NCBI GenBank assembly: GCA_028279345.1
Contig: JANQNY010000016.1
Span: 32,207-96,206, forward strand
Reading direction: 5' to 3'
DNA from: Geminicoccaceae bacterium
GTDB lineage: Bacteria > Pseudomonadota > Alphaproteobacteria > Geminicoccales > Geminicoccaceae
DNA: 64,000 nt
Shown: positions 21,606 to 30,205 of the stretch, in pieces
Position numbering within the stretch: position 1 is the stretch's first letter
Layout of the letters: each line of letters starts with the position of its first letter
Notes under the pieces: generated by a model
Seen by the model: the letters and a program-made list of their open reading frames with translations, nothing else
Databases searched by the model: none
What the model was told of the DNA's origin: nothing
Translations under genes and position numbers: made by a program

Positions 21606-23225
21606 CTAGCGACGGTCGGCGACAAGAACGCCGTGCGGCTGGAAGGTGACTAGGCGCCCCTCGACCACGGCGGGCTGTGGGACCGGCGCCGTTGGGGCAT
21701 TGAGTTCAAAGTCGATCGCCCACGTGGCCGGCGTATCCGAGAGATTGAACGCGCAGACCACGCTCGTGCCGTCGAGACGGCGTTCGAACGCGAATAGGGG
21801 TGCCGGCGCCTCAAGGCGGGACCATGCCCCGAGCCGCAGTGCCGGTTGCTCCCGGCGCCAAGTCAGAAACCGCCGCGTGCTCGCCAGCACGGATGCGGGA
21901 TCGCCGACCTGCACGTCCACGGCGCGCACGCGATGCGTGTCCGCCATCGGCAGCCAAGGCGTGCCGGTCGTGAACCCCGCCTCGGCGGCGTCGGCCTGCC
22001 ACGGCATCGGCGTACGGCAGCCGTCGCGACCTCGGAAGGTCGGCCAGAACTCGATCCCATAAGGGTCGTGCAGCTGTTCGAAGGGTACGTCCGCTTCTTC
22101 AAGCCCCAACTCACAGCCCTGGTAGAGGCAGATCGAGCCGCGCAGACACGTCAAGAGCACCGGCAGTTGCCGTCTGAGCGTGTCCGGCGGATTGTCGCCG
22201 CCCAAACGTGTCGGCGCGCGCACGATGTCGTGGTTTGAGAAAGACCAGCAGGGCCAGCCATCAGCGATGCCCACCTCGAGCTCGTCGATCACGTCACCGA
22301 TGGCATCTGGTCGGTAAGCGGCCGAAAGCAGATCGAAGGTGTAGGCCATGTGGATGCCGCGCCCGGCTGCGCCGTAGGCGATGACGTTCTCGAAGGCACG
22401 GTCGCCGGTGATCTCACCAAGGAGCAGGATGTCGCCATACCCGTCGGCAACCTGTCGCAGCGGCTCAAGTAACAGTGGAGCAACGTCCTTCAACCCTTTG
22501 TTATGCAACTGTATTTGTCGGCCAAATGGGGCGCCGTCGGCGAGGCCGCCCGGGATGCGGGCGTCGGGTGGTCGGACGGGGTTGGAGCGCAGCTCTGGGT
22601 CGTGTACCGCACAGTCGATGGCATCCAGCCGAAAGCCGTCGACGCCGCGCTCGAGCCAGAAGCGCGCGACGTCCATGAGCGCTGCCACGACATCCGGGCA
22701 ATGCACGTTGAGGTCCGGCTGCTCCTTGAAAAAGTTGTGCAGGTAGTACTGTCGGCGCACGGGGTCCCATTGCCAGGAGACCCCGCCGAACACCGACAAC
22801 CAGTTGTTGGGCGGCGTGCCGTCGGGCGACGCATCCGCCCAGACGTACCAATTGGCCTTAGGATTGGTCCGATCCTGCCGGCTTTCGCGGAACCAGGGGT
22901 GGCGGTTGCTGGTGTGGCTGAGCACGAGGTCGACGAGCACCTTTAGACGACGCGAATGCGCCGCTTCGATCAGACGGTCCGCATCCGCAAGCGCCCCGAA
23001 CATCGGGTCTACGTCGCAATAGTCCTCGACGTCGTAGCCGTAATCACGCTGCGGGGACTTGAAGAAGGGCGAGATCCAGATCGCATCGACACCCAGATCG
23101 CGAACATAGTCGAGCTGCCGGACGATCCCCGGCAGATCGCCGATGCCGTCGCCATTCGTGTCGAGAAACGACCGCGGATAGATCTGGTAGATGACGGCGC
23201 CGCGCCACCAGGGAGAACCGTTCAT
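21606..23225 (-). CDS. GH13 alpha-glucosidase (AglA / oligo-1,6-glucosidase-like)
   Basis: Hydrolyses alpha-glucosides such as maltose, sucrose or trehalose imported by the adjacent transporter. The ATG at 23225 overlaps the upstream permease stop (ATGA) and gives 539 residues, the usual GH13 size. The catalytic triad is visible: nucleophile Asp201 in DGFRLDAID, acid/base Glu271 in LLLGEITGD, and Asp333 in [14 protein letters not shown] is the first conserved region. It begins [20 protein letters not shown], typical of subfamilies 23 and 30. It has no signal peptide and so is cytoplasmic, acting after uptake. Confidence 0.9.
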   Translation of the reverse strand: MNGSPWWRGAVIYQIYPRSFLDTNGDGIGDLPGIVRQLDYVRDLGVDAIWISPFFKSPQRDYGYDVEDYCDVDPMFGALADADRLIEAAHSRRLKVLVDLVLSHTSNRHPWFRESRQDRTNPKANWYVWADASPDGTPPNNWLSVFGGVSWQWDPVRRQYYLHNFFKEQPDLNVHCPDVVAALMDVARFWLERGVDGFRLDAIDCAVHDPELRSNPVRPPDARIPGGLADGAPFGRQIQLHNKGLKDVAPLLLEPLRQVADGYGDILLLGEITGDRAFENVIAYGAAGRGIHMAYTFDLLSAAYRPDAIGDVIDELEVGIADGWPCWSFSNHDIVRAPTRLGGDNPPDTLRRQLPVLLTCLRGSICLYQGCELGLEEADVPFEQLHDPYGIEFWPTFRGRDGCRTPMPWQADAAEAGFTTGTPWLPMADTHRVRAVDVQVGDPASVLASTRRFLTWRREQPALRLGAWSRLEAPAPLFAFERRLDGTSVVCAFNLSDTPATWAIDFELNAPTAPVPQPAVVEGRLVTFQPHGVLVADRR

Positions 23226-24049
23226 CCTTTGACCGCTCCTGCGGTGAGTCCCGAGACGATCCGGCGCTGGAAGATCAGCACGAGCACGATGAGCGGCACC
23301 GTCACCACCACCGAGGCGGCCATGATGTTGGCCCACGGAAGCTCGAAGGCGGAGGCGCCCGAGATGAGCGCGATGGCGACGGGAACGGTGCGCTGCTCCG
23401 AACTCAGGGTGAACGTCAACGCGAAGAGGAACTCATTCCACGCCGCGATGAAGGCCAGTAGCCCGGTCGTCACGAGCGCAGGCCCCATCAGTGGCAGGAA
23501 CACCTGCGTGACGATCACGAATGGCGACGCCCCGTCGACGAAGGCTGCCTCCTCCAGCTCCTTGGGCAATTCGCGCATGAAGGTCGTGAGCACCCACACC
23601 GTGAAGGGCACGGTGAAGATCATGTAGGAGAGCACAAGCGACAGGAGGTTATTGTAGAGCCCCAGCGAGCGGACGAGCTCGAACATGCCGGAGAGGACGG
23701 CGATCTGTGGAAACATCGAGACGCCGAGGATGGTGAAGAGTAGGAGGCGCCGGCCTCGGAACTGGATGCGGCCGAGCGCATAGGCGGCGAGCACCGAAAG
23801 GCTCAGCGCCAGCAGCACAACGCTCACAGCAACGAAGACCGAATTGAGGATCTGGCGGCCGAACGGCTGTTCTCTGAAGATCGAGACGTAGTTGGACCAT
23901 GCAGGATCGGGCGGCCACGGGCGGGCCTCGAACAGCTCGCTGCCACTCATCAACGAGGTGTTGATCGCCCAGTAGAACGGAAAGACCGTATAGATGAAGA
24001 GGATGATGAGGAGGGCGTAGAAGACCCAGCGCCGCCAAGCTCCGTTCAC
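23222..24049 (-). CDS. Sugar ABC transporter permease, MalG/ThuG type
   Basis: Second inner-membrane subunit of the CUT1 importer. 275 residues with six hydrophobic helices. The cytoplasmic EAA loop reads [21 protein letters not shown] near residues 175-195 and contacts the ATPase. The N-terminus [11 protein letters not shown] is typical of the MalG class. Its ATG overlaps the stop of the other permease and its stop overlaps the glucosidase start, both by 4 bp. Confidence 0.92.
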   Translation of the reverse strand: MNGAWRRWVFYALLIILFIYTVFPFYWAINTSLMSGSELFEARPWPPDPAWSNYVSIFREQPFGRQILNSVFVAVSVVLLALSLSVLAAYALGRIQFRGRRLLLFTILGVSMFPQIAVLSGMFELVRSLGLYNNLLSLVLSYMIFTVPFTVWVLTTFMRELPKELEEAAFVDGASPFVIVTQVFLPLMGPALVTTGLLAFIAAWNEFLFALTFTLSSEQRTVPVAIALISGASAFELPWANIMAASVVVTVPLIVLVLIFQRRIVSGLTAGAVKG

Positions 24050-24945
24050 GCCTTTTCCTCCCGCCCGACGCCGCCCGCGGTCAGGTAGATCACGGTGAAG
24101 ACGGCGATGATCATGAAGACGAGCGTGGCGGCCGCCGAGCCGTAGCCGACGTCCTGGAAATCGACGAGCTGCTGCCGCGCGTAGATCGACATGGTCATCG
24201 TGTCGACCTTGTTCCCCTGCATGACATAGACGAGGTCGAACATGCGCAAGGCGTCGAGCGTCCGGAAGATGATCGCCACGAGCAGCGCGGGCTTGAGCAG
24301 GGGCAGGGTGACGCGGAAGAAGGTCGTCACGGGGTGCACGCCGTCGATCCTCGCGTTCTCATAGCAGTCCTGCGGCAGCATCTGCAGCCCGGCGAGGATC
24401 AGGAGCGCCATAAAGGGCGTCGTCTTCCACACATCGACGGCGATCACGGCGGCCATGGAGAGCTGCGGGTCGGCGAGCCAGGCCCAGGGCTCGCTCGTGA
24501 GGCCGACGAACAGCATGATCTCGTTGATCACGCCGTAGACGTCGTTGAACATCCACCGCCACATCTGGGCCGATACCACCGTGGGAATCGCCCAGGGAAT
24601 GAGGATCGCCGCGCGTAGGAGCCCCCGCCCTTTGAAATGCTCATGGAGGGCGAGTGCGATCATGAGACCCAGGACCGTCTCAATCGAGACCGAAACGACC
24701 GTGAAGAAGACCGTGTTCCAGACCGAGCGCCACCAGTCCGGATCGGTCATCAGGAATTCGTAGTTCAAGAGCCCGACGAACTGGCGCGCCTGCAGGTCGG
24801 CCAGGTTGGCGTCGGTGAAGCTCAGGGCGATGGTGCGCGCCAACGGCCAGCCGGCGACCATCAGCAAGACCACGATCATGGGCGTCAAGAAGAGCCACGC
24901 GCTGCGCAGCCGCTGGCGCGTGAGCTCGGTCTCCCGCCTTGCCAC
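24046..24945 (-). CDS. Sugar ABC transporter permease, MalF/ThuF type
   Basis: First inner-membrane subunit of the CUT1 importer. 299 residues, six helices, without the long periplasmic loop of enteric Mal[21 protein letters not shown] is the first helix and [20 protein letters not shown] is the EAA loop. It lies 14 bp after the binding-protein gene and is coupled to the next permease by an ATGA overlap. Confidence 0.92.
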   Translation of the reverse strand: MARRETELTRQRLRSAWLFLTPMIVVLLMVAGWPLARTIALSFTDANLADLQARQFVGLLNYEFLMTDPDWWRSVWNTVFFTVVSVSIETVLGLMIALALHEHFKGRGLLRAAILIPWAIPTVVSAQMWRWMFNDVYGVINEIMLFVGLTSEPWAWLADPQLSMAAVIAVDVWKTTPFMALLILAGLQMLPQDCYENARIDGVHPVTTFFRVTLPLLKPALLVAIIFRTLDALRMFDLVYVMQGNKVDTMTMSIYARQQLVDFQDVGYGSAAATLVFMIIAVFTVIYLTAGGVGREEKA

Positions 24946-24959
24946 GGCCGGACCCGCGC

Positions 24960-26243
24960 CTACCAGTTGCGCGCGAGGCGGTCGAGGCGGCGTTCGAGTT
25001 GGGCGAGCGACTGTTCGGCGGTGACGGTGCCGTTGAGCGTCGCGTGGACCGCATTCCAGAACTCGGTCGAGACCTGATTGTAGCGTGTACCGGTGACGCT
25101 AGACGGCCTGGCGACTGCGTTAACGAACGTGTCGTACAGCTCGCCGAAGAACGGATTGGCGTCGAGCACCTGCGGGTCCTCATAGAGCGCGGTGATCGTC
25201 GGGTTGTAGGCACCTTCGATGGCGCGACGCTTCTGCTCCTCGTAGGAGGTGAGGTAGGCGACGAGCTCCACCGCCTCCTCCTGCATGTCGGAGTATTTCG
25301 ACACGGCTAGGTTCCAGCCACCGAGGACGCCGGTGCGTTGGCCGTCGGCGCCACCCTTGGGCAAGGCCACGACGCCGACCTTGTCCTTGACCGGGCTGTC
25401 GTCAGCGTTGGCGAGCGCCCATGCATAGGGCCAGTTACGCATGAAGACGGAGTGCCCTGCCTGGAAGACGCCCCGCGCCTCCTCCTCCTGGTAGGCAAGC
25501 ACGCCCTGTGGGGAGATGGTCCCGATCCAGCCCGCTGCCTCGTCGAGCGCCGCAACGGCTTCCGGGTTGTTGATGGTCACCTCGCCGGCCTCGTCGACGA
25601 TCGTGCCACCGCCATAGCTGTAGACCCACTCGAGCGCGTTGCAGGTGAGCCCCTCATAGGCGTTGCCCTGAAAGACCAAGCCTTGCATCCGGCTGTTGCC
25701 GGCTGCTCGTTCGGCTGCCTGGATTTCTTCGGCCGCTGCCGTGAGCTCCTCCCAGGTCGTCGGCGGCTCGTGCCCATACTGTTCCAGCAGGTCGGCGCGA
25801 TAGTAGAGCAATCCAACATCGGTGAACCAAGGGATCATCTTGAGTTCGCCGTTGACCGTGTTGTTCTGGACGAGGCTGGGAAAGTACGCGGACATCACCT
25901 CCTCGTCGAAGTCTGCGCCGAGATCGACGAAGTGCGTGCCGAGGATGCCGGGCCAGATCACGTCGACCTGGTAGACGTCGATGTCGCCGCTGCCTGACGC
26001 GAGGATCTGTTGGTAGAGCGCCAAGCGCTCGCTGCTCGAATTGGGCGTGGACACCACCGTAACGGGCACGCCGCTCTGCTCCGACCATGCGGCGACGCCT
26101 TCCTGGCACAGCGCCAGCTCTTGCCCCACGGCACCGCAGGAAATGGCGAGTTCCTGGGCCGCGGTGGGGCTACCATGACCACAGAGGGTCAACGTCGCGC
26201 CGCAGATGGCGCCTAGCACCAAGACGTTTCTGTCCGACCGCAT
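24960..26243 (-). CDS. Sugar ABC transporter substrate-binding protein, ThuE-like
   Basis: Periplasmic family 1 binding protein. The ATG at 26243, 6-7 bases after GGGAGGGG, gives 427 residues with a Sec signal (VLVLGAICGATLTLCGHGS, cleaved around TAAQ). The longer upstream frame has no start support. AISCGAVGQELALCQEGVAAW and YQVDVIWPGILGTHFVDLG match trehalose/maltose-type binding proteins such as ThuE better than AglE. Two mature cysteines near the N-terminus could form a disulfide. It heads an operon in the order binding protein, permease, permease, glucosidase, ATPase. Confidence 0.85.
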   Translation of the reverse strand: MRSDRNVLVLGAICGATLTLCGHGSPTAAQELAISCGAVGQELALCQEGVAAWSEQSGVPVTVVSTPNSSSERLALYQQILASGSGDIDVYQVDVIWPGILGTHFVDLGADFDEEVMSAYFPSLVQNNTVNGELKMIPWFTDVGLLYYRADLLEQYGHEPPTTWEELTAAAEEIQAAERAAGNSRMQGLVFQGNAYEGLTCNALEWVYSYGGGTIVDEAGEVTINNPEAVAALDEAAGWIGTISPQGVLAYQEEEARGVFQAGHSVFMRNWPYAWALANADDSPVKDKVGVVALPKGGADGQRTGVLGGWNLAVSKYSDMQEEAVELVAYLTSYEEQKRRAIEGAYNPTITALYEDPQVLDANPFFGELYDTFVNAVARPSSVTGTRYNQVSTEFWNAVHATLNGTVTAEQSLAQLERRLDRLARNW

Positions 26244-26429
26244 CCATCCCCTCCCTGACTTCATGCTTCGTTCGCTTGGGCTGAGCCTAGGCATCTCGAC
26301 GGCTCTAGTACAACCTCGACGCGCGATTTTTTTCTCGCTTGTCCGTCGAGCGACCTCGTGATGGCTTCCTTGCCCCGACACGACCTGGCAGACGCGGTCG
26401 TAGACGAACGACGGAGGCGCGCGTCGGCC

Positions 26430-26756
26430 ATGGGCGCAAAGCTCTGGATCCGCATCGATCTGGGCGCACGGGGACGGATCGGACCAGGCAAGATCGGGCT
26501 CTTGAAGGCGATCGACCGACACCGCTCGATCTCCGCGGCGGCCCGGGCGACAAGCATGTCCTACCGCCGCGCCTGGAACCTTGTGAGCGCGCTCAACGAA
26601 ACCGCCGGCGAGCCCGTGGTCGCGACGCATGTCGGCGGAGCGAGCCAGGGAGGCGCCTCACTGACGCCAGCGGGCGAGCGCCTCGTGGAGCTCTACGACC
26701 GGGTACAGGCGGAAGCCGAAGCCGCCGCACGGCCGACCCTCGATGCCTTGGGCTGA
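26430..26756 (+). CDS. modE: ModE-type molybdate-responsive regulator, DNA-binding domain only
   Basis: Winged helix-turn-helix of the LysR/ModE N-terminal type. 108 residues from an ATG at 26430. LWIRIDLGARGRIGPGKIGLLKAIDRHRSISAAARAT and MSYRRAWNLVSALN (about residues 5-53) are the ModE recognition fold, and GASLTPAGERLVELYDR forms the wing and linker helix. The C-terminal Mop (di-Mop) molybdate-binding domain of E. coli ModE is absent, so this is the short form, which may sense molybdate indirectly or not at all. It lies upstream of modABC with a palindromic operator in between. Confidence 0.85.
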   Translation: MGAKLWIRIDLGARGRIGPGKIGLLKAIDRHRSISAAARATSMSYRRAWNLVSALNETAGEPVVATHVGGASQGGASLTPAGERLVELYDRVQAEAEAAARPTLDALG

Positions 26757-26767
26757 ATTGACACGAT

Positions 26768-26791
26768 CGTTATGCGTGATCATGCATAGCG
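26768..26791 (+). promoter_or_regulatory. Probable ModE operator upstream of modA
   Basis: CGTTATGC (26768-26775), an 8-base spacer and GCATAGCG (26784-26791) form an inverted repeat matching at 7 of 8 pairs. It sits between modE and modA, 26 bases ahead of the modA ATG. Known ModE boxes are spaced palindromes built on CGNTAT half-sites, which fits, so repression of modABC by molybdate-loaded or bound ModE is the natural inference. Confidence 0.6.
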
Positions 26792-26817
26792 CCAAGGACC
26801 GAGCGGAGCGATCGACC

Positions 26818-27558
26818 ATGCGCTCGACATTGCTCGCCGCGATGCTCGTTGCCGCCCACGGCGGCCTTGCCCGCGCTGAGCCCATCACCGTATTCGCTGC
26901 GGCGAGCCTCACGGACGCGCTGGAGGCGGTCGGCGCGGCCTACGGTGCGAGGACCGGCGCCGAGCTCCGCTTTGCCTTCGCCTCGTCATCAACGCTCGCG
27001 CGGCAGATCGAGGCGGGGGCGCCGGCGCACATCTACGTGTCGGCCGACGAGCGCTGGATGGACGATCTCGAGGCCCAAGGCCTCATCGAACCGGGGACAC
27101 GGGTGAGCCCGATCGGCAATCGGCTCGTGGTGATTGCCGCCGACGAGCCTAAGGGTGCTGCCGGTGACATCGGGGCTCTCCTCAATGTGGACGGTCGTCT
27201 CGCGGTTGGTGATCCGGAGCATGTGCCCGCCGGTCGCTATGCGCGCGACGCCTTGGAAACACTGGAGATTTGGGACGATGTCGAGCCGCGGCTGGCGCGC
27301 GCCGACAACGCGCGGGCGGCCCTCGCGCTCGTCGAGCGAGGCGAGGCGCCCTATGGCGTCGTCTATGCAACCGATGCGGCAGTCGTCGACCATATCGACG
27401 TGGTGAGCACCTTTCCGGCCGATAGCCACACGCCGATCACCTATCCCTTCGCCATCGTCGCGGGCGGCGACGGCGCGGATGTACGCGACTTCTTTACCTT
27501 CATGACCGGCGACGAGGCGCTCGCGATCTATGCGCGTTTCGGCTTCGTCGTCGGCTGA
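26818..27558 (+). CDS. modA: Molybdate ABC transporter substrate-binding protein
   Basis: Periplasmic molybdate/tungstate receptor. The ATG at 26818 gives 246 residues starting with a Sec signal (MRSTLLAAMLVAAHGGLARA, cleaved before EPITVFAAASL). The mature start ITVFAAASLTDALEAVG is the ModA hallmark, with the oxyanion-binding serines in FAFASSSTLARQIEAGAPAH and PYGVVYATDA near the C-terminus. An earlier in-frame ATG (26743) would read through the operator and is less likely. modB starts 9 bp after its stop. Confidence 0.93.
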   Translation: MRSTLLAAMLVAAHGGLARAEPITVFAAASLTDALEAVGAAYGARTGAELRFAFASSSTLARQIEAGAPAHIYVSADERWMDDLEAQGLIEPGTRVSPIGNRLVVIAADEPKGAAGDIGALLNVDGRLAVGDPEHVPAGRYARDALETLEIWDDVEPRLARADNARAALALVERGEAPYGVVYATDAAVVDHIDVVSTFPADSHTPITYPFAIVAGGDGADVRDFFTFMTGDEALAIYARFGFVVG

Positions 27559-27567
27559 GGGGCGCTC

Positions 27568-28254
27568 GTGCTTTCCGAAGCGGAGTGGCAGGCGCTTGCC
27601 CTGAGCCTCAAGATCTCGCTCGTGGCCGTGGGCGTGGCCCTGCCTTTCGCGGTGCTGGCGGCGCTCGCGCTCGCTCGTGGGCGCTTTCCGGGCCGCGCGC
27701 TCCTCGACGGGCTCGTGCATTTGCCGCTCGTCTTGCCACCGGTGGTGATGGGCTATCTCTTGCTCGTCACCTTCGGCACCCGTGGACCGCTTGGCGGCTG
27801 GCTTCTCGAGACGTTCGGCATTCGCTTTGTCTTCAGCTGGACGGGTGCCGCGCTCGCGGCTGCGGTCGTCACCTTTCCCTTTCAGGTGCGCGCCATCCGC
27901 CTCGCCATCGAAGCCATCGATCCGGGGCTGATGCAGGCCGCGGAAACGCTGGGCGCAGGCCCGGTCGACCGGTTCGTCAATGTGATCCTGCCGTTGGCGT
28001 TGCCCGGGATCATCGCCGGCGCCATCACCGCGTTCGCCGCGAGCCTCGGCGAGTTCGGCGCGATCATCACCTTCGTCTCGAACATCCCGGGCGAGACGCG
28101 CACGATCCCGCTGGCCATCTACACGGCCATCCAGACGCCCGGCGGCGAAGCCGCCGCTGCGCGACTCGTCGCCTTGGCGATCATGCTCGCCTGTCTGGGC
28201 CTCGTGCTTTCCGAGGTGGCGGCACGCCGCGTGCGGACGCTGATGGGTCAGTGA
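27568..28254 (+). CDS. modB: Molybdate ABC transporter permease
   Basis: Inner-membrane subunit, 228 residues from a GTG codon, with five to six helices. The permease loop QAAETLGAGPVDRFVNVILPLALPGI (about residues 130-155, here in two parts) is the EAA contact motif of molybdate permeases, and FAASLGEFGAIITFVSNIPGETRTIPLAIY is a ModB signature region. Its stop overlaps the modC GTG (GTGA). Confidence 0.94.
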   Translation: MLSEAEWQALALSLKISLVAVGVALPFAVLAALALARGRFPGRALLDGLVHLPLVLPPVVMGYLLLVTFGTRGPLGGWLLETFGIRFVFSWTGAALAAAVVTFPFQVRAIRLAIEAIDPGLMQAAETLGAGPVDRFVNVILPLALPGIIAGAITAFAASLGEFGAIITFVSNIPGETRTIPLAIYTAIQTPGGEAAAARLVALAIMLACLGLVLSEVAARRVRTLMGQ

Positions 28255-29342
28255 GCCTCGAGGTTGCCGTCTGCCATCGCCTGGGCGCCTTCACGTTGGA
28301 TGCGGCCTTCACCGTCGACGAGCCGGGCGTCACGGCGCTCTTCGGTCCGTCGGGGGCGGGCAAGTCGACGCTCGTGCAGGCGGTGGCGGGGCTCATCCGC
28401 CCGGACAAGGGACGCATCGTGCTGGATGGCGAGGTCGTCTTCGACGCCGGGAGCGGTCGTCACCTGCCGGCACGCCGACGGCGCATCGGCTATGTCTTCC
28501 AGGAGGGGCGGCTCTTTCCGCATCGCTCGGTTGCCGACAATCTGCGCTTCGGCGCTAGGCGCGCCGGCGGGCGGCCGGCGACGGTCGGGTTCGACGAGAC
28601 GGTCGAGCTCTTGGGCATCGACCACCTGCTCGGTCGCAGGCCACGGGCGCTCTCGGGCGGTGAACGTCAGCGTGTGGCGCTCGGCCGTGCGCTGCTCTCG
28701 TCGCCGCGGCTGCTTCTCCTCGACGAGCCGCTCGCCGCACTCGACCAGGCGCGCAAGGCTGAGATCCTGCCATTCCTCGCTCGGCTCCGCGACGAGGCGC
28801 GGGTGCCGATGGTCTACGTCACCCACGCGCTCGACGAGATCACCCAGCTCGCCGACACGCTCGTCCTGTTGAACGAGGGCCGGGTCGTGGCCACGGCACC
28901 GGTGCTCGATGCGATGGCGCGGCTCGACCTCTTGCCATTCACCGGCGAAGCGGAGGCGGGCGCCGTCATCGCGTGCACGGTCGAACGACACGACACGGCG
29001 GACGCGTTGACCGCCCTCGCATTTCCCGGCGGCACGATTTGGGTGTCGGCGCTGCCCGCACCGATCGGGGCCCGGCTCCGCGTGCGCATCCGGGCGCGCG
29101 ACGTGCTCCTGGCGGTGACGGCTGATGTCTCGACCAGCGCGAACACCGTGCTGGAGGGTCGCGTCGAGGCGATCCGGGACGAGGGCAGGGGCGTCGTCGA
29201 CCTGCAGCTCCGAGTAGGTGCGGCGCTCATTGTCGCGCGGCTGACGCGCCGTTCGCTGGCGCGGCTCGGCCTTGTCGTGGGCGCACGAGCAACGGCCCTT
29301 GTCAAAGCGGTCTCGATCGAGGCTCGCGCCTATTCGAGCTGA
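28251..29342 (+). CDS. modC: Molybdate ABC transporter ATP-binding protein
   Basis: Cytoplasmic ATPase of the molybdate importer. The GTG at 28251 overlaps the modB stop (GTGA) and gives 363 residues, the normal size. The frame is open far upstream over modB but that part is a shadow. Walker A GPSGAGKST is at about 32-40, Q-loop VFQEGRLFPHRSV follows, signature LSGGERQR, Walker B LLLLDEPLAALD, and switch VTHA, with alanine rather than aspartate after the histidine as in other ModC. A C-terminal Mop/TOBE domain starts near residue 290 (TSANTVLEGRVEAI). Confidence 0.95.
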   Translation: MSLEVAVCHRLGAFTLDAAFTVDEPGVTALFGPSGAGKSTLVQAVAGLIRPDKGRIVLDGEVVFDAGSGRHLPARRRRIGYVFQEGRLFPHRSVADNLRFGARRAGGRPATVGFDETVELLGIDHLLGRRPRALSGGERQRVALGRALLSSPRLLLLDEPLAALDQARKAEILPFLARLRDEARVPMVYVTHALDEITQLADTLVLLNEGRVVATAPVLDAMARLDLLPFTGEAEAGAVIACTVERHDTADALTALAFPGGTIWVSALPAPIGARLRVRIRARDVLLAVTADVSTSANTVLEGRVEAIRDEGRGVVDLQLRVGAALIVARLTRRSLARLGLVVGARATALVKAVSIEARAYSS

Positions 29343-29350
29343 GCGAACCC

Positions 29351-30205
29351 TCAACCGACGAAGGCGACGATGGCGCCCGCGGCATCCTCTGCCGCGACCG
29401 CGAAGCCGCGCTGCGTCTCGTGAGTGGCGACGCCATTGCCGGCAACGCAGCGGCGCGCCTCGGCAAGGTCGGTGCAGCGAATCTCGACAGCCGCGTAGGG
29501 TGCGGGTGACGGACGCAGGCCCGGAAATCGCTGGCGAAGCGCGCGGGGTTCCAAGAGGACGATGGCGGCGGTCCCGGTCGCGACTTCGAATCCGCCCGCG
29601 ACGGGCGTCGTGCGACCAGCGCCGAATAGGCCGGCAAGAGCATGCGCTGCGCCCTCCGGGTGGTCGATGGCCGCGAACAAGCCCGCCAGAGCGCGTGCAC
29701 CGTTCGCGTGCCGCCTCAGGCCCGGCTGCCAGACGGTCTCGCGGGTGTGGTGCTGGCAGAGGAAGGCATGGCCCAGCGGGACCGCGTCGGGCGCGAACGA
29801 TGCCACGGTGAATGCCGCGCGGCTGGTGGTTCCGTCGCTGAGCTCGACGGGTCGCTCGAAGTCCACGGGATCGCCGATGGAGACACCTCGCGCTCTGAGA
29901 ACCTGCACGCCCTCGCGCGTGTCGGCGATTTGGCAGGCGACGGTGGCGATCCCTTCATCGGCGGCGAGCGTTGCGCGGTAGGCGGCATTGGCCGGTGTCG
30001 GAGCAACGATGCCGAGCAGTTCGACATAGTCCTCCTCAAACATGATCGTGTGGTTAGCCGTTCCCATATGCGCGCTGTGCCAGCCCTTGGGGCTCACGGT
30101 GAACCCGAGGCGTCGCCATTGCTCGGCCGCGGCATCTAGGTTGTGAACGAGCAGGAAGACGTGATCGATGCCGGTGACCGGGTGCGGCATGGCTGGGGGA
30201 TTCAA
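29351..30205 (-). CDS. VOC (glyoxalase-like) domain protein
   Basis: Vicinal-oxygen-chelate fold protein of the glyoxalase-like domain (PF13468-type) group. 284 residues from a TTG at 30205 that overlaps the oxidoreductase stop (TTGA). An ATG at 30190 is the alternative start. The first module is VTGIDHVFLLVHNLDAAAEQWRRLGFTVSPKG with a metal-ligand-like His15 in the first strand and FEEDYVELLG. A second, more divergent module covers about 150-284. The substrate is unknown. Overlap with the molybdopterin enzyme suggests a shared pathway. Confidence 0.7.
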   Translation of the reverse strand: MNPPAMPHPVTGIDHVFLLVHNLDAAAEQWRRLGFTVSPKGWHSAHMGTANHTIMFEEDYVELLGIVAPTPANAAYRATLAADEGIATVACQIADTREGVQVLRARGVSIGDPVDFERPVELSDGTTSRAAFTVASFAPDAVPLGHAFLCQHHTRETVWQPGLRRHANGARALAGLFAAIDHPEGAAHALAGLFGAGRTTPVAGGFEVATGTAAIVLLEPRALRQRFPGLRPSPAPYAAVEIRCTDLAEARRCVAGNGVATHETQRGFAVAAEDAAGAIVAFVG

